This document shows, in pieces, positions 7,124-12,580 of a stretch of 12,580 bases of DNA; the first letter of the stretch is position 1, and each line of letters starts with the position of its first letter. The DNA lies in contig CAMOFW010000017.1 in the NCBI GenBank assembly GCA_946613765.1, forward strand, positions 1-12,580, given 5' to 3'. Source of the stretch: an uncultured Mycoplasmatota bacterium (GTDB lineage Bacteria; Bacillota_I; Bacilli_A; RF39; UBA660). The position numbers and the translations under genes were made by a program. The notes beneath the pieces are model-generated. The model worked only from the letters and a program-made list of their open reading frames with translations, was not told the origin of the DNA and made no database searches.

Positions 7124-8930
7124 TATTATCTCTCTTTTCTATAATAGCTTTATTAATGTTTATTTTATAATTAACATCATATTTATCAATATATGAATAG
7201 TCTTCTTCTTTAACTATATTAGATTTAAATCTAGTATAAGTTATAATATTATCATCTAATATTATATTAATATCTCTTGTATCTAGAAGTAACTCTACTT
7301 TATTATCTATTAATTCTAATTTGTTATCTAAGATATTCAAATACTTAGGCGAATATAAGATATTAATACCTTTCTTAAGTCTTGCTGATATAACTCTATT
7401 TTTATTATTAGAATTCATATATGGACTTATTGTTGATGATGTAGTTATTATCTTTTCTTTATTAATATTATCTAAATCACTTACTATAAAGAATACTTTA
7501 GTATTATGTTTTAATACTAATTTATTATTAATTTTAGATATAACTTTTAAAGTATTCACCAACGACTTAATAAAGTCTTCTTCATTATTAAACTTAATAT
7601 ATTTAAATAATTTAGTTTTAATAGTTTTATTATCTTTTAGTAATTCTTTTACTTTATTAAAACATTCATCCATTAGAGAATTATAATTATCTGTTATGTT
7701 TAGTAGATTAATTAATTCAGAAGTTTCTAAAGTATCATAATTATTAATTCTTTGAATTAAGTCAAATAATGGTTTATATAATGATACATATAAAGTCAAT
7801 GCAGCTTTTTCTTTTTCATTTAAATTAGAATTATATTGCTTAGTTAATTCTTTTTGAATAACTTCCATTGATTCGTATTCATTCTTTTTGTTAGTTTTTT
7901 GAGAACATCTCTTAATATTTCTTTCAATATCATATGTTTTTCTTGTTTTAAAGTTATTTAAATATTCACATAATCTAAATTCATCAATTTTATCTAGTAC
8001 ATCATATTTAGAATATATAAATGTTTTATACTTTTCTTCAAAATCATCTCCATATATACTTTCATAAGTACTAGTATTATCTATATTATTAAATATCTTT
8101 TTAAGATCAACTATTTTAAAGATACTTCTCTTTTTAGATAGTAATTCTTTCATATAATCGATTTTAGTAACAGTTAATCTTAGTTCTTCATCGATGTCAT
8201 CGTTATACTTAAGAGCATACATATAAGCTTCGTTTAGTTCTAAATCTTTATTTAGATCCCATAGTGAAGAAGTTAATTTAGATAATTTTTCTTCATTAGG
8301 TAGTTTTTCTTTGAATTGAATTAATAATTCATTTATATTATCTTCGATTATTTTAGGTGTTATAAATTCATTATCAAACTTTTCAAATTCTATTTCTTGT
8401 TTAGTTCTGTTATAAGCATCTACTAAAGATTGTAATTCTATATAACTCTTTCTTAATTCATTTTCTTTAGCATTGAAATTATTAACAAATTGTTCTTTTA
8501 TTCTCTTTTCATTATTATAATGATTCATTAGATTTTCTGCTTCGATTAGTTTTTTCTTAGCATGAGATAATCTATTGTTTTTCTTCTTTGTTTTATCATA
8601 AGAATCAATATTAAACATTTCATCATCAGTCATTACATGGTTATCTCTTATATATAAGACCTCTGGTGATGATATTTCATAATTATTTAATTTTAGTTTA
8701 ACATCATATTTTTTATTATTTAGTTTATACCATTGATATTTTTTTAAGAACATATCTAAATCTATATCATTTCTGAAGGAAATAACTCTATCTGTAATAC
8801 CATACTTTTCGTCTATATAAGAATAGTTAATACCTATTTCTTTATTATTTTTATATAGATATGGTTGTGAATCTTTAGATTTATAGCCATACTTTTTTAA
8901 TACTTTTAGAGCTGATTCAAATGTTATCAT
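7116..8930 (-). CDS. Large soluble coiled-coil protein, unknown function
   Basis: This 604-residue protein is not recognised. It has no membrane segment or signal peptide. The first ~105 residues look like a mixed alpha/beta domain. A Lys/Glu-rich helical region of coiled-coil character follows at about 110-185, then a mostly helical middle. The C-terminal part beyond about 470 has beta-like strands (KVFFIVSDLDN, GINILYSPKYLNIL, ELLLDTRDINIIL). No nucleotide-binding or catalytic motif was seen. The ATG at 8930 is chosen because GGGGAGG (8940-8946) lies 9 bases upstream; an adjacent in-frame TTG at 8933 is the alternative. It ends TGA TAA, a tandem stop, and overlaps the following membrane protein gene by 8 bases. 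Confidence 0.85.
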   Translation of the reverse strand: MITFESALKVLKKYGYKSKDSQPYLYKNNKEIGINYSYIDEKYGITDRVISFRNDIDLDMFLKKYQWYKLNNKKYDVKLKLNNYEISSPEVLYIRDNHVMTDDEMFNIDSYDKTKKKNNRLSHAKKKLIEAENLMNHYNNEKRIKEQFVNNFNAKENELRKSYIELQSLVDAYNRTKQEIEFEKFDNEFITPKIIEDNINELLIQFKEKLPNEEKLSKLTSSLWDLNKDLELNEAYMYALKYNDDIDEELRLTVTKIDYMKELLSKKRSIFKIVDLKKIFNNIDNTSTYESIYGDDFEEKYKTFIYSKYDVLDKIDEFRLCEYLNNFKTRKTYDIERNIKRCSQKTNKKNEYESMEVIQKELTKQYNSNLNEKEKAALTLYVSLYKPLFDLIQRINNYDTLETSELINLLNITDNYNSLMDECFNKVKELLKDNKTIKTKLFKYIKFNNEEDFIKSLVNTLKVISKINNKLVLKHNTKVFFIVSDLDNINKEKIITTSSTISPYMNSNNKNRVISARLKKGINILYSPKYLNILDNKLELIDNKVELLLDTRDINIILDDNIITYTRFKSNIVKEEDYSYIDKYDVNYKININKAIIEKRDNNE

Positions 8931-8956
8931 CAAGTCATACCTCCCCTATTATTTTG

Positions 8957-8965
8957 ATTATATCA
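8957..8965 (-). promoter_or_regulatory. Extended -10 promoter of the unknown operon
   Basis: TGATATAAT on the minus strand is an extended -10, about 27 bases before the ATG at 8930. The region 17 bases upstream, TTTAAT, is a weak -35. Confidence 0.6.
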
Positions 8966-9001
8966 CGAAGTTTATTATAATTAAATGAAATAACTAATCA
9001 C

Positions 9002-9030
9002 TTTACACAAATATGTTTTTATTTTATAAT
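9002..9030 (+). promoter_or_regulatory. Promoter of the DUF308-type gene
   Basis: -35 TTTACA (9002-9007), a 17-base spacer and a perfect -10 TATAAT (9025-9030). It is divergent from the promoter at 8957-8965, with about 36 bases between the two -10/-35 edges. Confidence 0.82.
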
Positions 9031-9053
9031 CTATATTAGAAAGAGGGATAATT

Positions 9054-9677
9054 ATGTTATTAAAAAACAATTCAAGGAGTTTAATTAAATCAATATTATT
9101 TTTAATATTTGGTGCTTTAGTATTTGCCTATGCAGATAAAGTTATATCAATAGTTGCATCTGGATTTGGTGCAGTATTAATTCTATATGGATTATTTATG
9201 ATAGTTAGAAATTATTATGAAACTAAAAATGATAGTAATACCCCTGCTACATTACTAACTATGGGTATTGTATTAGTTATTATTGGTATATTATTTATTA
9301 TATTATCAGATAGTATTAGTTTAATTATTCAATATGTAATTGGTGCATGGATATTATTTAATGGTATTGAAAAGTTAATTACAGCCTTATCTATGCCAAA
9401 ACATACTAGTGCATTTACTTCTCAATTAGTTATAGCTATTCTTTTAATAGCTGCAGGTTTATATACAGTACTTGTAAGTAACCTAGCTATTCAAATTATT
9501 GGTGTAATTATGATGGTATATGCAGTATTAGAAATCATTGGTTTCTTTACTGGAAAGAGTATTAAAGTTAGTGAAGAAAAACAAGAATCAGTTGCTTTAG
9601 TTAAGAAAGATAAAAAGAAAAATAAAAAGACTGAAGTTAAAGACGCTAAAGTAGTTGAAGATATTAAAGAAAAATAA
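9054..9677 (+). CDS. DUF308/HdeD-like membrane protein
   Basis: This 207-residue protein has six predicted membrane helices (about 12-27, 30-52, 65-86, 88-109, 123-140, 145-166). They are arranged as three helical pairs with glycine-rich turns such as ILYGLF, VIGAWILFNGI and IMMVYAVLEII, the pattern of the DUF308/HdeD family, whose members have been linked to acid resistance in enterobacteria but are mostly uncharacterised elsewhere. Residues 170-207 form a Lys/Glu-rich cytosolic tail (VKKDKKKNKKTE...). The SD is AGAGGG, 8 bases before the ATG. It has its own promoter. No clear terminator follows; the next promoter begins 2 bases after its stop. Confidence 0.85.
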   Translation: MLLKNNSRSLIKSILFLIFGALVFAYADKVISIVASGFGAVLILYGLFMIVRNYYETKNDSNTPATLLTMGIVLVIIGILFIILSDSISLIIQYVIGAWILFNGIEKLITALSMPKHTSAFTSQLVIAILLIAAGLYTVLVSNLAIQIIGVIMMVYAVLEIIGFFTGKSIKVSEEKQESVALVKKDKKKNKKTEVKDAKVVEDIKEK

Positions 9678-9678
9678 T

Positions 9679-9707
9679 TTAACATTTTTTAAAATGTATG
9701 CTATAAT
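9679..9707 (+). promoter_or_regulatory. Strong promoter of the microprotein gene
   Basis: -35 TTAACA (9679-9684), a 17-base spacer and perfect -10 TATAAT (9702-9707) preceded by TGC (extended -10). The -10 is the centre of the palindrome ATGCTAT-A-ATAGCAT (9698-9712). A second inverted repeat, ACATTTT-TT-AAAATGT (9682-9697), occupies the spacer. The predicted start is near 9713-9715. Confidence 0.85.
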
Positions 9708-9730
9708 AGCATAGATTTGGAGGGATAATA

Positions 9731-9829
9731 ATGAGAACTTATAAAGTTAACTTAAAAGAAGGACAAAAGAAAGCTTTCGGTGCAAGAAGAGGCGTTAAAG
9801 TTAAATTAATCAATAAAAAAAATAAGTAA
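9731..9829 (+). CDS. 32-residue highly basic microprotein, unknown function
   Basis: A complete 33-codon ORF, beginning MRTYKVNLKEGQKKAFGARR and ending INKKNK. It carries 12 Lys/Arg and a single acidic residue, so the net charge is about +11. Two alternating stretches (TYKVNL and VKVKLI) could form a beta hairpin around a GARRG turn. It has all marks of a real and probably well-expressed gene: near-consensus promoter 16 bases before the SD, GGAGGG at 9719-9724 with 6-base spacing, and a terminator whose stem starts within the last codons. It stands alone, between the DUF308-type gene and the convergent rlmH. Charge and size would suit a ribosome- or RNA-associated peptide, but it does not match a ribosomal protein I know (not L34 or L36). 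Confidence 0.8.
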   Translation: MRTYKVNLKEGQKKAFGARRGVKVKLINKKNK

Positions 9830-9849
9830 GATTAAATCTTACTTTTTTT
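9815..9849. terminator. Bidirectional terminator between the microprotein gene and rlmH
   Basis: The stem AAGTAAGAT (9824-9832), loop TAA and ATCTTACTT (9836-9844) are perfect over 9 pairs. A T run follows on the plus strand (to 9849) and eight T on the minus strand (9822-9815), so it can stop transcription from both converging genes. It overlaps the microprotein stop and abuts the rlmH stop. Confidence 0.9.
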
Positions 9850-9865
9850 ATTTATGATATGATTC
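9848..9865 (-). other. SCC-type attB-like sequence at the end of rlmH (empty)
   Basis: The last 18 bases of rlmH on the minus strand, GAATCATATCATAAATAA, differ at two positions from the direct repeat at the staphylococcal SCCmec insertion site as I remember it (GAAGCATATCATAAATGA). The likeness follows largely from the conserved YHK end of the protein. No second copy, recombinase or foreign DNA is next to it, so it is at most an unoccupied potential site. Confidence 0.3.
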
Positions 9866-10282
9866 ATTATTTAATATTTTAAATGATCTATATATTTGTT
9901 CTAGAAGAATACCTCTAAATAAACCATGTGGGTATGTTAATTTAGAAAAAGATAATAACATATTAGATTTATTTTTAATTTCATCTGATAATCCATTAGA
10001 TTCTCCTATTATAAAATCTATAGTTGGATAGTTAATAAATGTCTTATCTATTAGGTTAGATAATTCTACTGAATCTAATTGTTTACCCTCTATAGCTAGA
10101 GATATAACATAATCATTAGGTTTAATATGTTTTAAAATATTTTTAGTTTCTGTTTCTATATCATTATCAGGTAATTCAATGATATTTAATTTATGATATT
10201 TACTTATTCTTTTAGTGTAATCATCTATTAAATCATTTAAATACTTTTCTTTTATTTTACCCATACAGATAATATTTATCAT
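9848..10282 (-). CDS. rlmH: 23S rRNA (pseudouridine1915-N3)-methyltransferase RlmH
   Basis: RlmH is a small SPOUT-fold methyltransferase that uses S-adenosylmethionine to methylate pseudouridine 1915 in helix 69 of 23S rRNA on assembled 70S ribosomes. At 144 residues it is slightly shorter than the usual ~155-159, with the loss in the region after residue 45. Family motifs are clear: MGKIKEKY (7-14), FIIGESNGL (90-98) and LSFSKLTYPHGLFRGILLEQIYR (110-132), ending ESYHK. Two conserved positions differ: the usual GGS is GES (Glu at 94) and the usual PHQ is PHG (Gly at 120). The ATG overlaps the end of the upstream walJ-like gene in ATGA, so translation is coupled. Proximity of walJ and rlmH is common in Bacilli. 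Confidence 0.95.
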   Translation of the reverse strand: MINIICMGKIKEKYLNDLIDDYTKRISKYHKLNIIELPDNDIETETKNILKHIKPNDYVISLAIEGKQLDSVELSNLIDKTFINYPTIDFIIGESNGLSDEIKNKSNMLLSFSKLTYPHGLFRGILLEQIYRSFKILNNESYHK

Positions 10283-11052
10283 ATTTTCATCACACTCGAT
10301 TTCTCTCTTTGTTTAGCGTATGTAATGTTTTTAAAGTCTACGTTGTATTCATCAAATATTTCTTTAATAGTATCTAATGCAACTTCTGGTTTATTATTTT
10401 CTTTACTTAAGTGCATTAATACTATTTTTTTAGTATTTTCACCAACTAATTTAGTTAAATAGATAGATGCATCTTTATTAGATAAGTGGCCATATGGACC
10501 AACTACTCTATCTTTTAACCATTTAGGATATTTACCATTAATTAGCATTTCAACATCATGATTAGATTCAAATAAATATAAGTTCTTGTTTTTTAATTTA
10601 TTAAAGAATCTTTGATTTAAATAACCAGTATCTGTTATATATACTACACTTTTATCATTTTCTGTTATGATAAATCCTCTTGAGTCTTTTGTATCATGTG
10701 ATGTTTTAATTAACTCTATTTTTAAATTATCTATATAAAAATCTGTATCAAAGAATACTATGTTATCATAACTCTTTATTAAACTATTGTTATCTAATTC
10801 TGAATACATTATCTTTGATAAATATACATTAGGATCATATTTTTTAATAAATGAATCTAGACAACCAATGTGATCTTTATGAACGTGGGAAATAAGCACA
10901 GTATCTATTTCATTTGGAGAAACTTCAAGTTCTTCTAATTTAGATTTAATATATTTCATATTCATACCTAAATCAATTAAGATTTTATGAGTTTTAGTTT
11001 CAACATATGTTGAATTTCCTTCGCTGCCACTAGCTAAAACACAAACTTTCAT
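10279..11052 (-). CDS. walJ: Metallo-beta-lactamase fold hydrolase, WalJ/YycJ-like
   Basis: This 257-residue cytosolic metallohydrolase belongs to the WalJ (YycJ) branch, linked in Firmicutes with the WalRK cell-wall regulon and DNA metabolism but of unsettled substrate. Metal-binding motifs are HVHKDH (H56, H58, D60, H61), H119 in TSHD, D141 in DTGY and H214 in MHLS; LFESNHDVEML (160-170) and GHLSNKDAS (188-196) are typical of this branch. The start is placed at the ATG at 11052, 8 bases after AGGAAG; an in-frame GTG nine bases upstream overlaps the SD and is unlikely. The stop overlaps the rlmH start as ATGA. The neighbour rlmH supports the WalJ assignment, although walRK, walH and walI are not in this window. 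Confidence 0.9.
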   Translation of the reverse strand: MKVCVLASGSEGNSTYVETKTHKILIDLGMNMKYIKSKLEELEVSPNEIDTVLISHVHKDHIGCLDSFIKKYDPNVYLSKIMYSELDNNSLIKSYDNIVFFDTDFYIDNLKIELIKTSHDTKDSRGFIITENDKSVVYITDTGYLNQRFFNKLKNKNLYLFESNHDVEMLINGKYPKWLKDRVVGPYGHLSNKDASIYLTKLVGENTKKIVLMHLSKENNKPEVALDTIKEIFDEYNVDFKNITYAKQREKSSVMKI

Positions 11053-11082
11053 ATTTCTCACTTCCTTTAATAACTATTACTA

Positions 11083-11091
11083 ATTATAACA
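11083..11091 (-). promoter_or_regulatory. Extended -10 promoter of walJ-rlmH
   Basis: TGTTATAAT on the minus strand is an extended -10; the -35 region (TGGAAA at 17 bases) is weak. The predicted start is near 11076, about 24 bases before the ATG. Confidence 0.6.
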
Positions 11092-11146
11092 AAATAAACT
11101 ATTATTTTCCACAAGTTTATAGTAAACTATTTATAGAGGTAATTAT

Positions 11147-12319
11147 ATGAAAAAGCTAAATTTATTGAGTAAAACATTTATATTTATTATTTTTTTTGTA
11201 CTTATTTTTGTAATTGTTAAAACTGGATTAATTACATTACATGTTATTGATTTTTATAAAGGAGATAACTGGAAGGTTGTTGAAAAGAGTAATGATCCAA
11301 TATATGATAAGATAATGAGTCTAGAAACTAATATTGAAAATAGAGTTAATAACTATTTTCCTTTATATCAAAATATAAATGAAATTTATTTTAATTCTGT
11401 TATGGATATTGATTCATTATATTTAGATAATGTTTATTTAAAGAATAATAGTGATAATGAAAAAGTATTTTTTAATAAAAATAATAATGCATATTTTATT
11501 GTTAATAATTATAGCGACAATGAATTATATGATAGATTAAGTAATCAATTAAATCGATATGCTGATTTATATAATTCATATGAGGATGTTAATTTTTATA
11601 TGTATATTCCATATAGATATGAAATGGTAAATAACATTAATAATATTAAAGGTCATTTTGTTGAAGATTTATTAGCAAATTATAATAAAGGTTTTGATAA
11701 AATTAAAATTGCATACTTTGATAGTGGTAATGATTATTATAAGTATTTTTATAAGACTGATCATCATTATAATGCCTATGGTGCATTAAAAGTATATAAA
11801 GATATTGTTAAATTATTAGATAAAGAAGATAATAAAGAATATAAAGTTAAAGAAGTATTAGAACCATATTATGGTTCTATGGCTAAGAGTGTTTTATCTA
11901 CTAGAGTTAGTGATACTTTAACTGCAATAGATTATCCTAATAATTTAGAAGTTAATATTAAAGAAAATAAGTTTAAACCATTAAACATTAGTAAAAAGAA
12001 TAATCCATTCTATGATTATTATGTTGGATATTTTGATGGACAATATGATGAAGTTATTTATACTAATAACGATATTAAAAGTGATGATAACTTACTAATT
12101 ATTAGTGATTCACTTGCTTGGCAAATAGATTATTTAATAGCACAAAATTATAAGAATACATATGTGGTAAATTTAAGATATGGTAAGTTTAAAGATAACG
12201 ATTTTAATTTAAGTGATTATGTAGAAAATAAGAATGTTAAAAATGTATTATATTTACAAGAAGCTGAAGTAGAATTATTTGATTTATATAATTTATATTT
12301 AAATAAGGGGGTGAAATAA
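11147..12319 (+). CDS. DHHW/SGNH-like membrane-anchored protein of an O-acylation pair
   Basis: This 390-residue protein has a single N-terminal membrane anchor (about 9-31) and an extracellular domain. The TDHHY motif at 204-208 is the signature of DHHW proteins, relatives of AlgJ/AlgX that finish acyl transfer outside the membrane. A second motif, LLIISDSLAWQI (316-327), corresponds to the GDS block of SGNH hydrolases with Ser in place of Gly, making S322 the likely nucleophile and D205/H207 candidate triad partners (inferred). It is followed 1 base later by an AlgI-type MBOAT gene, the standard pairing: the MBOAT carries acyl groups across the membrane and the DHHW partner puts them on an extracellular polymer. 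The SD is AGAGGT, 6 bases before the ATG. The polymer is not identifiable. Confidence 0.85.
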   Translation: MKKLNLLSKTFIFIIFFVLIFVIVKTGLITLHVIDFYKGDNWKVVEKSNDPIYDKIMSLETNIENRVNNYFPLYQNINEIYFNSVMDIDSLYLDNVYLKNNSDNEKVFFNKNNNAYFIVNNYSDNELYDRLSNQLNRYADLYNSYEDVNFYMYIPYRYEMVNNINNIKGHFVEDLLANYNKGFDKIKIAYFDSGNDYYKYFYKTDHHYNAYGALKVYKDIVKLLDKEDNKEYKVKEVLEPYYGSMAKSVLSTRVSDTLTAIDYPNNLEVNIKENKFKPLNISKKNNPFYDYYVGYFDGQYDEVIYTNNDIKSDDNLLIISDSLAWQIDYLIAQNYKNTYVVNLRYGKFKDNDFNLSDYVENKNVKNVLYLQEAEVELFDLYNLYLNKGVK

Positions 12320-12320
12320 T

Positions 12321-12580
12321 ATGGTATTTTCGTCTACAATATTTATGTTTATGTTTTTACCTTTATTTCTTCTTTGCTATTTTATAGCTAAAAAAGTAAA
12401 AACTAGAAATATTATATTATTATTATTCTCACTACTCTTTTATGCTTGGGGAGAACCTTATTATATATTCTTAATGATTATATCCATTATTATTAATTAT
12501 TATTTAACTATATTAATGGATAAAAAGAAAAGTAAAGGACTATTAATATTATTAATTATATTTAATATTGGATTATTATT
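12321..12580 (+). CDS. MBOAT family O-acyltransferase, 5' part only
   Basis: The first 86 codons are present and the frame is open to the right edge. The start MVFSSTIFMFMFLPLFLLCYF, the RNIILLLFSLLFYAWGEPYYI segment (29-49) and SIIINYYL (55-62) are characteristic of AlgI/DltB-type membrane-bound O-acyltransferases, which are about 450-480 residues with 10-12 helices. The catalytic histidine region lies beyond the window. The SD, AAGGGGGTG, lies in the last codons of the upstream DHHW gene, so the two are co-translated. Confidence 0.93.
   Translation, partial: MVFSSTIFMFMFLPLFLLCYFIAKKVKTRNIILLLFSLLFYAWGEPYYIFLMIISIIINYYLTILMDKKKSKGLLILLIIFNIGLL

Noticed and set aside
9848..9865. Integrated SCC-type mobile element at rlmH
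   Set aside because: Only one att-like copy exists, and it is followed directly by a terminator and an ordinary convergent gene; no recombinase or repeat pair is present.
10279..11052. Beta-lactamase resistance gene
   Set aside because: The fold is metallo-beta-lactamase, but the motifs, lack of signal peptide and rlmH neighbour fit the cytosolic WalJ branch, not a secreted antibiotic-degrading enzyme.
1..12580. Mycoplasma genetic code (TGA = Trp)
   Set aside because: Trp codons are TGG and no coding frame contains an internal TGA; two genes end with TGA (each followed by TAA), consistent with the standard bacterial code.

Overview
The window is a very AT-rich stretch of bacterial chromosome with compact, mostly housekeeping content. 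Gene families (CysS, a ClpC relative, TypA/BipA, WalJ-type hydrolase, RlmH, DUF308/HdeD-like protein, a DHHW-MBOAT pair), AGGAGG-type ribosome sites and extended -10 promoters point to a low-GC Gram-positive lineage, in or near Bacilli/Mycoplasmatota. All tryptophan codons inspected are TGG and no gene is interrupted by TGA, so the standard bacterial code is in use, not the Mycoplasma code. The exact taxon cannot be read from the sequence alone. No tRNA, rRNA, CRISPR array, insertion sequence or phage gene was found, and no gene-free stretch exceeds about 130 bases.

Layout. Positions 1-1367 (minus): cysS, running off the left edge. It is preceded at 1381-1431 by an unannotated 16-codon cysteine-containing leader ORF whose stop overlaps the cysS Shine-Dalgarno (SD). 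1469-3034 (minus): a ClpC-type ATPase with a complete N domain and first AAA+ domain but a shrunken, apparently dead second one. 3130-4692 (minus): a polytopic carrier with a long lysine-rich cytosolic tail. 4822-6636 (minus): typA. 7123-6713 and 8930-7116 (minus): a two-gene operon of unknown function, a large coiled-coil soluble protein followed by a small two-helix membrane protein. 9054-9677 (plus): a DUF308/HdeD-like membrane protein. 9731-9829 (plus): a 32-residue very basic microprotein with its own strong promoter and terminator. 11052-9848 (minus): walJ-rlmH, translationally coupled. 11147-12580 (plus): a DHHW/SGNH-like protein followed by an AlgI-type MBOAT acyltransferase cut by the right edge, probably an O-acylation module for an extracellular polymer.

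Transcription units are short and separated by crisp terminators at 3093-3119, 4797-4823, 6694-6720 and 9815-9849. The best promoters are at 6665-6693 (typA), 9002-9030 (DUF308) and 9679-9707 (microprotein); most carry a TGn extended -10.

The observations most worth following are the cysteine leader ORF with a possible SD-sequestering hairpin before cysS (a candidate ermC-style translational attenuator sensing Cys-tRNA), the half-degenerate ClpC, and the orphan basic microprotein gene.
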